Made by a program: the position numbers and the translations under genes
From: Zoroaster sp. YZ-2022
Taxonomy: Eukaryota > Echinodermata > Asteroidea > Forcipulatida > Zoroasteridae
Assembly: GCA_029582265.1 (NCBI GenBank)
Contig: CM055822.1
Span: forward strand, 41,562,036 to 41,626,035
DNA length: 64,000 nt
Direction: 5' to 3'
Notes under the pieces: model-generated
What the model was told of the DNA's origin: nothing
What the model saw: only the letters and a program-made list of their open reading frames with translations
The model's database searches: none
Part shown: piece after piece, positions 1 through 10,500 of the stretch
How the letters are laid out: each line of letters starts with the position of its first letter
Position numbering within the stretch: position 1 is the stretch's first letter

Positions 1-741
1 CTTGGGCTTATTGTTCTTAATTGTTCTCAGTTGTGGCTTGTTTACAAATCCAATGGGGCTTGCCAAAGTTCAACAACAATGGAAACAATTGAATGCTTTG
101 ATTGGCCATTGTACATAGTTGGAGATAATTCAGATACCAGTACTAAGCTAACCAGGACTCTGATTTCTCAGGATTTTTCCTGATTTCAGGATTTTTTTTT
201 TTTAGAATCTCCCTTTGCCTCAAAATTTTCTTGAAAGAAGAGAAGTAATAATAATAATAATAATAATAAAGATTTTTAGTGCGCACATATCCACCCTGCT
301 GGGTGCTCAAGGCACGGAAACAAAGAAAAAACATTAATACAAACAATATACAATGATAGCATAGGGAAAGAAAGAAGTAGCCTGTATTGTGTCCAAACCT
401 CTAGTTTCTTGTTTGTGGGGATGTGGAGAGTCCAAAATTAAACATTGTCCTCTAGACCAAAGGGCGACCCGGGCCCGCTACCCGTTTATCAGGATTCTTT
501 ACTTTTGTCAAATCACACCCAGGTGTTATTTGTTAATTTCATAATCTGGCAATTAAACAAAAATTAAACATCCAGGATGTTCAGGCCTTTTCAGGGGGGC
601 TTTTGTCCGCTAGGCCAAAGGGAGACCCAGCCCCCCCCTACTCATTTTTTACTTCTGTCAAATCACACCCCTGACTAATGTGTATGCTCTTGTCGTCAAA
701 CCCAAATCTCAAAAACAATTTTTCATTGACCATTTAAACAG
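1..741 (+). other. Intron (3' part) of the CHMP1 gene
   Basis: No coding sequence is seen. The stretch ends in a 3' splice site (pyrimidine-rich tract, then AAACAG at 736-741) that feeds the CHMP1 last exon. It holds a minus-strand SINE 3'-end fragment at about 243-320 (an ATT-type repeat followed by the complement of the SINE tail) and two diverged direct copies of a 70-80 bp block at about 450-540 and 600-680, each with 'ccaaaggg' followed by 'gtcaaatcacacc'. The rest of the gene lies left of the window. Confidence 0.6.
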
Positions 742-963
742 GTGATGGAGAGCTCGATGGGTCAGGCCACCACGCTCAGCACCCCACAGGATCAGGTGGA
801 CAAACTCATCCAAGAGGTGGCCGAAGAAAACGGCCTGGAGATGATGTCAGAACTGAACGCCGCCCCCATCGCCTCGGGATCTCTCTCCGTTGCCACAGCA
901 TCGTCCAGATCCGTCCGAGATGAGGATCATCTTGACCAAAGGTTAAGAGCTCTCCGGGAATAG
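742..963 (+). CDS. CHMP1: CHMP1 (charged multivesicular body protein 1), last coding exon, partial
   Basis: This is the C-terminal exon of CHMP1, an ESCRT-III subunit that acts in endosomal sorting, membrane scission and recruitment of VPS4 and spastin-type AAA ATPases. The frame opens at the 3' splice site (AG at 740-741), not at a start codon, so the first codon GTG is internal. The peptide begins VMESSMGQATTLSTPQDQVD, close to the CHMP1 stretch where human CHMP1B has TMSSTTTLTTPQNQVD. It runs on through LIQEVAEENGLEMMSEL and ends in the acidic-leucine motif DEDHLDQRLRALRE before TAG. That last motif matches the MIT-interacting motif (MIM1: spaced Leu and Arg residues) at the end of CHMP1 proteins. 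About 73 of the usual roughly 200 residues are present; the N-terminal helices are outside the window. Identification rests on recalled family motifs and is firm for CHMP1; the A versus B paralogue is not decided. Confidence 0.9.
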   Translation: MMESSMGQATTLSTPQDQVDKLIQEVAEENGLEMMSELNAAPIASGSLSVATASSRSVRDEDHLDQRLRALRE

Positions 964-1874
964 TATACTAAGGGGTTCGACAGGGGATGGGTAGGAAGGG
1001 TTGGGGGAGGGGACAAAGGCTAGGGCGGTTGTAGGGGGACAATCATGCAAATTACAGGAATGGAAAATGGGGATACTTAGAGATTTAGAGGTCGGAGATT
1101 AAATTCCTGTTTAACATTATGTCATTATGGCAGAAGGTGTCGTCGTCACTCAAGGGTTTTCTGATTAGGGCATATTGGTATCCTCATCGGGAGAATAGGG
1201 TTTCAATCGAGATAAATTTATCTACATTTTTGGGATAGGACAGTTGACTTTCACCCCATGAGCATTATTGCAGCAGAAGATGTTGTTGTCACCCAAGGGT
1301 TTCCCGATTGGGGCCCATATGTATCCTCTTTGGGAGATTGGGGTTTCAATCAGGATAAAAAATATCTCCCATTCGGGATAGTATAGTTGACATTGACTCC
1401 CATGAGCGTTATTACATCAGAAGGTGTTGTCACCCAAGGGTTTCCCGATTGGGGCCCATATGTATCCTCATTGGGAGAATAGGGTTTCAATCAGGATAAA
1501 CATATCTCCCATTCGGGATAGTATAGTTGACATTGACTCCCATCAGCATTATTACAGCAGGTGTCATTGCTACCCAAGGGTTTCCCGATTGGGGTCTATC
1601 GGTATCCTCATTGGGAGAATAGGGTTTCAATCAGGATAACAGTATCTCCCATTCGGGATAGTATAGTTGACATTGACTCCCATGAGCGTTATTACATCAG
1701 AAGGTGTCGTCGCCCAAGGGTTCCCCCGATTGGGGTTGATCAGTATCCTCATTGGGAGAATAGGGTTTCAATCAGGATAACAGTATCTCCCATTTGGGAT
1801 AGTATAGTTAACATAGACCCCTAGGAACGTTGTTACACTGTATGTGCATTCACATTTGATGAAGTTCAAATAAA
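964..1874 (+). other. Probable 3' UTR of CHMP1 with polyadenylation signal
   Basis: The first AATAAA after the stop codon that I noticed is at 1869-1874, about 900 bp downstream. If used, the 3' UTR would include the whole 141-bp minisatellite at 1131-1824. The UTR end is inferred, not shown. Confidence 0.4.
1131..1824 (+). repeat. Minisatellite, about 141-bp unit, five copies
   Basis: Copies start near 1131, 1275, 1419, 1558 and 1699. Each contains 'aaggtgt', 'cccaagggtttcccgattgg', 'gggagaatagggtttcaat' and 'gggatagtatagttgacat'. Spacing is 139-144 bp. The third to fifth copies are most alike, the first is most diverged. Open frames here are by-products of the repeat. Confidence 0.9.
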
Positions 1875-2102
1875 ATAGAAGCCAACCTATGAAATGTTCA
1901 GCTCTCACATTTCTGAGAAAAGCGAAAAACAAGATGACGACATTTAAGGATCGAAATGAAACATGAATAAGAATTGAAGAGGAAAGGGTGTCATGTACAT
2001 GTAGGGGATATAGGAGAGTTTGTGGTTGAAACAAACTTGAAAACTACCTATTTTTTCTATTTCTTTTATAAATGCACTTAAAGCATTTGAATTTCAGCAG
2101 TT

Positions 2103-2392
2103 TATTTTACCTCTAGTTAGGCCCCAAAAAATACAAGTGTCCAGTTTCAGGTCCCCATGTACGTCACCTCAGACCCACGCATCGGCATTTTTAGATTTCT
2201 TTTTTTGGGGGCTATAAACCATGTCCAATTGCAGCCAAAATTGCTGGATCGATTGGAATTCTGCCACGCTGTGTTTTAAACAACTTTTTCCCACATATGA
2301 ACATTTGCATGATTTGTGCGGCCTCTCTTAGCTACCATACTTTGTATATGGGAAATTTGGAAAGCGGAGACTTTTGGTTTTGGCCTCATATG
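2103..2392 (+). mobile_element. MITE family 'GTCTCCGG', diverged copy
   Basis: The copy begins 'aggcccc' and ends in 'ggagacttttggttttggcct'. The interior has 'aattgctggatcgattgg' and 'ctctcttagctaccatac', shared with copies at 14247, 17872, 31490, 40775 and 58905. Intact copies carry inverted ends reading aggcctaaaaagtctccgg. Non-coding. Confidence 0.75.
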
Positions 2393-2639
2393 CAAAGTGT
2401 ATGATATTCATAATTCTTCTATGAGTACAGTCAACTTACATTCATGACAATTATAGTTATTGGTGTGTGGTGAGTGTCGGGCAGTGTGTTATTCGACGTA
2501 AAGTTTGTCATTGTTGGCATGTCTGTTGTCTGATGCCAACACTTATTCACAACTGTGACTATATAATTAAATTATGTAAATATAACTTTAGTACCTAGAT
2601 AATGATTTCTCGTGAGAATGTTTATCAGTAAATGGGTCT

Positions 2640-3078
2640 TTCCACCAGGTTGGAGCAAGCTTTGTGATAGGTGTCCCTTGTTTCGTAAGGTAAATGTACC
2701 ATTTATTATCATTTATTATGACTCCTAATTAACATTATTGTAACTCAAGGCAGAGTGATTGATTTCATTCTAATTTGAAGAGAGAGTGTGCACTCATTAT
2801 CATGAGGATAATGAATGGTACATCTACATGTACCTACATAACAAGGACACCATGTGAAAAAGCTTGCCCCAACCTGGTGGAATGACCCAAGAATGTGCAC
2901 TCATAATAATGATAATGAATGGTACATCTACCTACGTAACAAGGACACCATGTCACAAAGCTTGCCCCAACCTGATGGAATGACCCAAAAATGTGCACTC
3001 ATAATAATGATAATGAATGGTACATCTACCTACGCAACAAGGACACCATGTCAAAAAGCTTGCCTAAACATGGTAGCA
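2640..3078 (+). repeat. Tandem repeat of about 95-107 bp with one inverted copy at the left
   Basis: Three direct copies start near 2789, 2896 and 2992. They share 'gataatgaatggtacatcta', 'aacaaggacaccatgt' and 'agcttgccccaacctg'. A fourth copy at about 2642-2715 is the reverse complement ('ccaggttggagcaagctttg', then 'ggtaaatgtaccatttatta'), so the block can fold as a hairpin. Confidence 0.85.
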
Positions 3079-3119
3079 TGACCCAGATACAATGACTTTT
3101 ACTCCATCAAACTAGTTAT

Positions 3120-3334
3120 ATGACAATATCAACACGATCAACAGGGCATGGAATTGGAGTGCTAGTTTTAGATTAAGTCAGTAATTGAAAAAAAAAATAC
3201 CCCACATGATAAGGTCGTAATACCGTTGCATATAAAATGAGCCAATAATATTCAGTCACTGTGTTCATCTTAAACTAGGACACCGATGCCATGCCCTGTT
3301 GAAATTCTGCTCTGATCGTGACAAGATTGTCCCT
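3120..3334 (-). mobile_element. TTAA-flanked MITE, family A
   Basis: The right end reads 'gatcgtgacaagattgtccct' followed by TTAA (3335-3338). The interior has 'acagggcatggaattgg', 'gataaggtcgtaataccg' and 'ctaggacaccgatgccatg'. The same element occurs at 16740-16955, 35353-35565 and, truncated, at 16291. Family ends read AGGGACAATATCGTCACGATC at each side of the element. The left end of this copy is eroded. Confidence 0.8.
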
Positions 3335-3917
3335 TTAAAATGTTTAGAAAGGACATTCATGCAAGAAATAATTTGATGATTTTGAGCCATCTGGTAGACA
3401 TCTATCAAGTATTTTCTGTAACAAATCAAAAGCTATTGCCTAAGATTAAATGTATCAGTTTTAATCATTCTTCCTCCATGTTTTAATGTACATAACAGTC
3501 AGATATTACCAGCAATTTCCTTTTTTAATTAGAACATTGATAGTTTTCCTAGCAGGAAAGGGGAACGTTACATTTAAAATGGGGCATCTTTAAAAAAAAT
3601 AGCCGTCAGAATGACTGAAAAGCTCCGTCATAAAACTCATTGTGGCATTTAAAGATATGAGTAGAGATTGGTAAATGTAAGATTGAGTAAATGTAATGTA
3701 TATCTTGAGTAAAGCTGATGTCGGTGTCATTGTTCTCAAGAAATAAACTTGTCTGGGGTGCTGTCATTTTTAAGAAGAGTGAAATTATCAGTGGCGTAAA
3801 TCCATGACGAAAAGTGGGAGGATGATATTGAAATTTGTTTGCACAATGTACAATGAAGGGGGTAGGGGATAACCCCCCCCCCCCCACCCACCAAACACTG
3901 CTTGAAACAACACTTAA

Positions 3918-4111
3918 AGGTATGATATAGCTTTGGTGATGATTTAAAAAAATGTTCAATGAGTTTCAATCTGAAAGCTGAATGTTTACAAAGGTGATAC
4001 TTCTTTCTGAGAAAAAAATTTAGAAAAATTCGAGTTTTATTATGTGTATTTTGTAAACTAGATGATTGGAATGAATGCATTCTTCAAAAAAACCAATGAT
4101 GTATCATACCT
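3918..4111 (+). mobile_element. TTAA-flanked MITE, family B (194 bp)
   Basis: TTAA lies at 3914-3917 and again at 4112-4115. The ends between them are inverted: AGGTATGATATAGCTTTGG on the left, and CCAATGATGTATCATACCT on the right. The first four bases, AGGT, match the large TTAA element at 47261. No coding capacity. Confidence 0.75.
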
Positions 4112-4183
4112 TTAATGTACCATTTCTCTTTTATTTTTATTTTTTATTTTTTATATAAATGAAACTAATAATAATCGGCAGGC

Positions 4184-4289
4184 AGCGGCGTAGCCAGGAC
4201 TGTTTCAGTGGGGGGGGGGGGGCACTGCTTTTCAGTGGGGGGGGGCTCCATGGGTATGGGTTTTTCTCCTCCCCGTGGCTACGCCGCTG
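4184..4289. mobile_element. Short MITE 'GCGTAGCCAGGA'
   Basis: Ends are inverted: 'agcggcgtagccaggact' at 4184 and 'gtggctacgccgct' ending at 4289, with G-rich runs inside. Relatives with ends 'ggcatagccaag' and 'tcctggctacgccac' lie at 22128-22330, 32690-32815 and 54930-55143. Confidence 0.65.
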
Positions 4290-5060
4290 TTGGCAGGCCC
4301 ATCGGAGGTAAACCTCCTCCTGCCCCACCCACCCCTTCCAAGGCTATATCACTATATCACAAAGTTCTTCTGAATAAGTTTTTCTAGGCTTCCCATACCC
4401 AGACTGAATTTGAAATTGTGTTTTCTTGTTAAAACAAGTTGATTACTTTATAGCTTGATTCTATGAGAGTAAGCAGTTTTGCCAACTTAACTAATGTTGT
4501 TCCTTCCCTTAAATTACTGTTTATGTTTGAAATGACCCATTTTACTGCCAGGAAAATAGAAAGGTTACAATTTAAAAGAAGATTACTGGTAAAATAATGA
4601 AAATCACAGGCAATATATTGAATGAGACTAGCAAATTATATTCATCTTTTTTTGTAATGTATAATTTTATTTCACACATAATAAATAAAACAAAAGAAAT
4701 GAATTTTTGTTTTACTTTTTAATTATAATTTTCTTATCGTGGCAGTTGATGCTGTTAAACATTATTAAATCTTTGAGTTAGTGTATGTATTTAAGAATGT
4801 CGTAGCTCCCAAAATTCTATTAAATAACATATTATATCATGGCAATTTTTTGTTTGAATTTGGAGCATTTTTTTCGAAGTTGTTGGCACTGCTTCTGAAG
4901 TATAAATTAATTCGCCAATTCAAGTTCTGACACATTTGAAATTAATTGCAAACTGCTTACCAACCTAGCTAAGGGACAAGGGCCAAAGTCATGGTACAGC
5001 CAAGCCTCTGAGAAGCCCGGCCAGGCCCAGGCTTTTCCCCTGCCTACTGGCCTATATGAG

Positions 5061-5388
5061 GTGTCGTGGCCGAGCGGTCTAGCTTACCGGATTCAAGTTC
5101 TGGTGTTAGCAACAGAATGTGGGTTCGAATCACGGCCGTGACACTTGTGTCCTTGAGCAAGACACTTAATCATAATTGCTTCTCTCCACCCAGGGGTTAA
5201 ATGGGTACCTGTGAAGGCAGAGTTGGTTTGCTCTATATGCGCTAGAAATGGCAGCAATTGAGCTGTATACTCCCCAGGGAGCTGAGATGGTTTCAGGAAT
5301 GATTTATGAGCCTTATGAGCAGGGATAATAATATAATGCGCCTTGAGCACCACTTAGTTGGTGGATACGTGCGCTATATAAATCCACA

Positions 5389-5430
<42 letters not shown>
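5061..5430 (+). mobile_element. tRNA-Leu-derived SINE, full length
   Basis: The head starts 'gtgtcgtggccgagcggtct' (box A) and has box B 'gggttcgaatcac'. Bases 'ttcaagt' at the anticodon loop fit a Leu-CAA-like ancestor. The body has 'gtgtccttgagcaagacact', 'ctccccagggagctgagatg' and 'gatacgtgcgctatataaat', and the tail is (ATT)n. Other copies: 9694, 22621, 29346, 41421, 55235, 59236 and 63941. Confidence 0.92.
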
Positions 5431-5433
<3 letters not shown>

Positions 5434-5614
5434 ATGAGCTCTGCTTGCCTGGGCTAGGCCCTCCAGAAGCCCAGGTTATGTTGATTGGCAGGTACTGTAT
5501 TGTTACAGGATTAGGACTCACAAAAGACAATTAGGAGGCCAGGTAGCCTAGGCCTGGCCAGGCTTCTCAAAGACTTGGCTGTAAAAATACGAACATACAT
5601 TCATACATAATACA

Positions 5615-5715
5615 AGAGTGAGCAGAAGTTAGGTGTGAAATGAACACACAACTGAAAGGTACAGAAAGCAGAGTCAGGAACTGCTTATAGGACCGGACAA
5701 AACAAAGGGATTCCA
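5615..5715 (+). mobile_element. Fragment of the foldback element seen at 24945-25475
   Basis: 'gagcagaagttaggtgtgaa' followed by 'atgaacac', then 'aggaccggacaaaacaaagg' match one arm of the element at 24945-25475. Only one arm is present here. Confidence 0.6.
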
Positions 5716-5968
5716 TCAATGAATGCGGGACAGAGCATTTGAAATTAGTTTACTTCAGTGTGGAATTTCTAGGATTTTTGAAATTGGGGCGGGGTCAAGG
5801 AGTGGTAAGGAGGGGTGGGTGTTCAGGGTGGGCTCTGGGATTAATTGGAGGCAGATGAATCTGTAGCTTGAGGAAATGCTTGTCGAAGGGCTTTCTAATA
5901 TTTATTGTCATAGCGCCCTCTATTCCGGTACTCGTACCAACCGTCCAAAGGCGGTCTTATAATGATTA

Positions 5969-6236
5969 TACTACTCAAAACAATTCTTAGGGAACACCGG
6001 ATTTTTAACATCAAATAGGTTTGAAATGTTCCATGAACCGGGATTTTCATTTGCAACCCCCTCTCTCTTTCAGTGGTCATGTCATGAAATGTGTGATCAC
6101 TACATGCATCCTTTATCATCTGTTTCATTGTGCAGTTGTTTCTCATCAATTCTGTGAAACATTGTGTTTATCTGAAATAAATGATCTTGCTTTAACTGAG
6201 ATTATTCCGGTGTTCCCTAAATTGTTTTGAGTAGTA
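5969..6236. mobile_element. TA-flanked MITE with about 33-bp inverted ends (mariner-like)
   Basis: The left end reads TACTACTCAAAACAATT then a near-perfect 'TTAGGGAACACCGGA'. The right end is its reverse complement apart from one extra base. TA dinucleotides flank both sides (5967-5968, 6237-6238). The interior 'ccccctctctctttcagt' onward recurs at 25040-25245. TA target sites and TIRs of this type fit a Tc1/mariner-related origin. Confidence 0.8.
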
Positions 6237-6659
6237 TATTAGGCGGCTTGGCAGGATCGGAATAAGCGTTCAGTACTGGTGCTAATGAAGAAGTAATTGT
6301 GCATTCGCCTATGTTGTGTTCAGGGGATGGTCCCACCTTTGGGGCCCAGTAAAATAATTCATTGAACAGTAGCACTTTATTAGAAAAATGGTTTCTGGCT
6401 GTCATTGTTTTCTAAATACTTTCCCCAAAAAATCCCGTACTTTTCAAATGATTTATTCACAATATATTTTCGCTTATTTTGGAATTGTTCGAATGTTTCA
6501 AAGTCTTAACATTTTTGTTCAAGTAGGAAAATGAATTCAATTGGAAAATGAATTCAACTGGAATTAAAACTGTGTATGGTTCTTATAATTTATGTAACAT
6601 TTATCACAAATGATTGACCCTGAATCGTCACCACACCTCCCCCCCCCCCCACCGTCAAG

Positions 6660-6720
6660 CATTGGCGGATCCAGGGGGGGCTAAGGGGGCTGTAGCCCCC
6701 CTAAAATCGTTAAAGAAAAA

Positions 6721-6790
<70 letters not shown>

Positions 6791-6925
6791 ACGCACTTCC
6801 ATTCCCCCTCACTGTGCTTTGTTTTTCTCTCCCTTTGATTATTTCATTGTAATTTTTGTAGTACTGAAAAATAATTGTTTTTTATTCTCAGCCCCCCCTA
6901 AAAAATGTTCTGGATCCGCCCATGC
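6660..6925 (+). mobile_element. MITE 'GGCGGATCCAG' with internal (GA)n
   Basis: Ends are 'attggcggatccaggggg' and 'gttctggatccgcccatg'. A (GA)n run of about 60 bp lies at 6726-6786. A reverse copy without the long GA run is at 21365-21620 and shares 'aaagggagagaaaaacaaag' (as complement). Confidence 0.8.
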
Positions 6926-7394
6926 CGTGATCATCCCACTGAGCAAAGTAACGAAGCAGAATACAACTTCAACTCAGTTCGTTAATTTCCAATTTATCTC
7001 TACTCGCCATCATTTTGAGGAAACAATTTTCTCTCGAGTGGATCAGAATATTTTGTATTAGACATCCATTAGGCTACGTTTGGTCAGTAACGCAGAAGGG
7101 AACTAATGTAAATAAATGAAATTTAAGACACATGAAGTACGACGTACTCTTCCGTTAAGCTAAAAGCATGAACGTATATATTTAGCCTTACTGAAATTAG
7201 CTTGCCAATTGCCCCAGGCATATTGCACATCACGCATTCGTTGACATTTCGGGTGTTTTTTTGGATGACAGGTGGGATGAGAATTCATGGAGAAATACGT
7301 TGTCGCCGTACTGATGCATTTCGTTATCTTTATCATCGCAGACGACCGTCATCGAAGCGCTATGATCGACAGTCACTAAACCAGTCTATATAGG

Positions 7395-7620
7395 CACTCA
7401 ATAAACTTCGATAAATTTGATCGAAACTTTATCGAAAAATATTGGTCAGGTTTAATAATTTTCGATTAATGAATTTTTTTTCGACAAATCTCGACAAATA
7501 TCGACAAATATCGACAGTTTCGATTTTTTTTTAGACTCTTTAGACTATTTCGACTTTTCTCGAGAAAATTTTGTAAAAAATCTAAAATCTTGACGAAACA
7601 CGATCTAGAGAGTCGAAATC
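7395..7620. repeat. TCGA-rich low-complexity stretch
   Basis: Many short 'tcgaca', 'tcgata' and 'tcgaaa' words in irregular spacing. No gene or inverted-repeat element is recognised. Confidence 0.5.
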
Positions 7621-7767
7621 TCTGTGGGACCATAGCATAAAGTACATTTTGAACAAAATATTTTACCCCATTGTGAAACACTACTGGCACCCTCGCGGCG
7701 CGCCCGAACTGACCGTTAACATAATCTTCTCTCTATAAACATCAGAGAATCTTGCGCCCCTATGATA

Positions 7768-7945
7768 CATGAAATTCTTGCGTCGGGTGATAAACAATTG
7801 ATTTGATTTTGCCTTTACAACGGGAATTCGTGGGTTCGAATCCCGCCCGAGCCTCCTGATTCACAGACACTCAGAAAGCACTGCGTATACAGTGCATGCT
7901 TCATACGTTACGTCGGTGTAAGGGCAAAATAAAATCAACAGAAAA
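7768..7945 (+). mobile_element. Second tRNA-derived SINE, partial copy
   Basis: Starts with 'gaaattcttgcgtcggg' and 'gataaacaattgattt', then box B 'gtgggttcgaatcccgcccg', then 'cacagacactcagaaagcac' and 'acgtcggtgtaagggcaa'. Box A is missing, so the head is deleted. Full copies are at 24255-24855. Confidence 0.7.
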
Positions 7946-8064
7946 TATTACTTAACAAATTTATCTGCTAAGCTTTAGCCGGGAACCTGCCAGAGGCAAT
8001 ATAAATTACCGGCACGTTACAATTTGGCTGGTTATTTATTTTTGCTAAGCGTAACTTTTCTATA

Positions 8065-8180
8065 AGTGTTGAGGCTTGCATGGTGGAATATCGATATCGT
8101 TTCGGTTTGCGGTAACACCATGTGTTTATCTCAACTAACGTGAAGCTGAGGTACAGGTTCTGAAAAGAACGTTATCGCAC
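8065..8180 (+). mobile_element. Diverged foldback-element arm
   Basis: 'ttgcatggtggaatatcgat', 'gcggtaacaccatgtg', 'atctcaact' and 'ggttctgaaaagaacg' match in order the left half of the elements at 19333 and 60528. A smaller piece is at 49293-49350. Confidence 0.5.
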
Positions 8181-8212
8181 AACTCGTATCTCAACCTTCG
8201 TTAAGTGAGAAA

Positions 8213-8457
8213 GGTTCAAGGGAGAACCAATTTCGGGCAACTCGTTTTTTCTCTACTGTCGCTATAAGTGAGAAATATGGTTCAGGGAGAACCATGGGGA
8301 CTTCACGGGTTAATATGGTTCAGGGAGAACCATGGGTTCACGGGTTATTCTCGTGAGAATAACCCGTGAAGTCCCCATGGTTCTCCCTGAACCATATTTC
8401 TCACTTAGCGACAGTAGAGAAAAAAACGAGTTGCCCGAAATTGGTTCTCCCTTGAAC
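8213..8457. repeat. Long palindrome, arms of about 100-115 bp
   Basis: The left arm (8213-8312) runs from 'ggttcaagggagaaccaatt' to 'ggacttcacgggtta'. The right arm (about 8343-8457) is its near-perfect reverse complement, ending 'ggttctcccttgaac'. Between them lies an extra partial copy of 'tatggttcagggagaaccat'. The arms themselves contain the short palindrome 'atggttcagggagaaccat'. Confidence 0.9.
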
Positions 8458-8664
8458 TTTTCTGTGCAAATTTGTGTGCTTAGCAGGTGCACCTATGATA
8501 ATAGCGTGAGGGAAATAGAAGTGTTTCACAATGGAGTCAAATAATTTTATAAGCTCAAGAAAGCACAGTAATAACAGTTGCATCTTTATAGGGAGAGAAA
8601 ATAGGGCCTTTGCCATTGGCGGAGTGTTTATTATTTTTTAAATTACCAATTACCTACACGTATA

Positions 8665-8955
8665 GATCATGTGACTTGTTTACACTTTGCGTGACTTTGT
8701 AGAGTACCAGAATGATTTCCCGCCGGGCAAGTGTGTGTATTTGTCTGCAGAGGTTGTATTTTTTACTTCTCCGAGTTCCACATCACTTGTTTTTTCTTTT
8801 TCACTTTTCAGATGAAGTAAGATTTGAGATGTAAATAAATGTTACTGTTAGTGCCTTATTAAAAAATAAACCAAATAAAGAATATTTCTATTGACATCTC
8901 AAAATATCAGACCTTATGGTTTCTTGTCATAGACCGGTGTACATTTTGTGCCAAG
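8665..8955 (+). repeat. Interspersed repeat shared with 44795-45060
   Basis: Shared words, in opposite orientation, include 'tttcccgccgggcaag', 'ttacttctcc', 'gtgccttatta' and 'ttatggtttcttgtcata'. No open frame of note. Probably a non-autonomous element whose class I cannot assign. Confidence 0.65.
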
Positions 8956-9161
8956 CGCAGTTTGAGGCTCTTTTGTAATGTGATGTCATCGGTCACATCG
9001 TCTATGTACCCAACCTTTAGGAGGATCAAAGCATCATGCATTGATACTATCTTGAGCTGAATATTGCATCACACATTTCCGAGAAAAAATTCGTGTTGAG
9101 TTACACAACCGCGGTTCAAATTCGTCCTGGAAAATGAATTTTGACAAGAGCATAATTAAAG

Positions 9162-9320
9162 CAGGCGCGTGTCCAAGGGGGGGGGGGGGTCCAGGGGTCC
9201 GGACCCCCCCAAAAAAATTTCTTGTACGCTCCGCGCCAACCGTTGGTGGCGCTCCGCTTAGATAGTCTCAGGCCAGCCCCCCCCCCCCCCCCCTGCTGAA
9301 AATCCTGGACACGCGCCTGT
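9162..9320. mobile_element. MITE 'CAGGCGCGTGTCCA'
   Basis: Ends are 'caggcgcgtgtccaagg' and 'tcctggacacgcgcctg', an inverted pair, with runs of G and C next to them. Only one clear copy in the window. Confidence 0.7.
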
Positions 9321-9404
9321 AAAGGCTTGTGCTTTGTTGTTGATAGGCCAGTTTGTAATATGAAATAACTAATCAAATGAATAATTATAGCTTTGCTGCA
9401 GGAT

Positions 9405-9590
9405 TTGAGGCTTTGCATGGTGGAGATAGATGTTATTGAGTTCTTTCGGGTGACACTATGTAATGATCTCTTTTTTGGAAAAAAGTGATGGCTCTGAGAA
9501 GAGCCGGTTGGTTTGTTCTCGATGTTTCGACTAGTCTGCTCTAGTCATCGTCATGAGACATCGTCAGGAGACAGCTTTGCTGTTGTAAAA
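9405..9590 (-). mobile_element. Diverged foldback-family copy with hammerhead-like core
   Basis: It starts 'ggctttgcatggtggagat' and 'gggtgacactatgt', as in the foldback elements. On the minus strand it reads CATGACGA, then a stem GACTAG/CTAGTC, then GAAACATC. The stem sequence differs from GATCAG/CTGATC of other copies but keeps pairing. Confidence 0.5.
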
Positions 9591-9693
9591 GTTGCAAAAT
9601 AATAATAGTTTGATAATAAATAATCGAAATAAATAACAAAACAAGTTTGATAATAAATAATCGAAATAAATAACAAAACAAGTTTTTATACTG

Positions 9694-10010
9694 GGTGCCA
9701 TGGCCGAGCAGTCTAGCGCATCGGACTTGTGTTCTGATGGCTGAGTTGTCAAATGTGGGTTCGAATCCTGGCTGCGACCATGGTACTTATGTCCTTGAGC
9801 ACTGTATAGTGTTCCTCTTCACCCAGGAGTATACATGGGTACCTGTGAGGGTAGAGGTTGATATTGTGGTTGAAAAAGCTTCCTGTAGCTCCCCACTGAG
9901 AAAGTAGCTGAGAAAGTTTAAGGATTGATATTGGCCCAATGACCAGCGATAATAATGTAAAAGTGCATTGTATCCTTTGGCAGTTTGGCGCTCTATATAA
10001 ATCCAGTTAT
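9694..10010 (+). mobile_element. tRNA-Leu-derived SINE, diverged copy
   Basis: Head 'gtgccatggccgagcagtct', box B 'gggttcgaatcctgg', body 'atgtccttgagcac' and end 'ctctatataaatccag'. Internal segments are shorter than in the 5061 copy. Confidence 0.85.
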
Positions 10011-10104
10011 AAAAGAAAAAGTCCCCTGCAAAGCACTGAATTAAAGTTACTTATATACACTATTTGTAAGCTCGAAAAACATATATAAACACAGTTTTTA
10101 TATA

Positions 10105-10500
10105 AAACTTACTTGGAGTAAAGTTGATGATGTGTCAAACCTTCCTAGAAATAATATTTCTGTCTCAGTGGCTATCGTTTTATAGTAAAACTAAAATGAG
10201 TGAATTAATTTCCAAAATTAATTTCTGTCATCCGAAGACAAACATATTCCACGTTGGAATGGATACGAACAATCTGAATGCATGGTCAAATGTTATTTAT
10301 TAAAAAAGAAAGAAGAAGAAGAAGAAGAAGAAAAAACCAAAACAACGACACACAATGAAATAAGCTGAAACTTCCTTTAAAGTATGGTTTGGCACTTACA
10401 GATGTTTTACCAAGAATGTATACTGGCTTTAAATAAGCTTGTCGGATCAAGAGGTGGGGGTGGAAAATGGAGACATGCCCCATTTAAAAAATCGTCCAAG
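10105..10500 (-). mobile_element. Fragment of a longer dispersed element (possible non-LTR 3' region)
   Basis: 'gtgaattaatttccaaaatt' followed by 'cattccacgttggaatgg'-like text and 'gaacaatctgaatgcatgg' is shared, with divergence, with 25960-26300 (same strand) and 14780-14950 and 36650-36800 (opposite strand). No reverse-transcriptase frame was found. A (GAA)n run lies near 10309-10335. Confidence 0.45.

Noticed and set aside
1424..1824. Two overlapping plus frames as repeat-containing proteins
   Set aside because: They are translations of the 141-bp minisatellite.
5061..5145. tRNA gene in the SINE heads
   Set aside because: Box A and box B are present, but the same body and (ATT)n tail follow in every copy, so these are SINEs, not tRNA genes.
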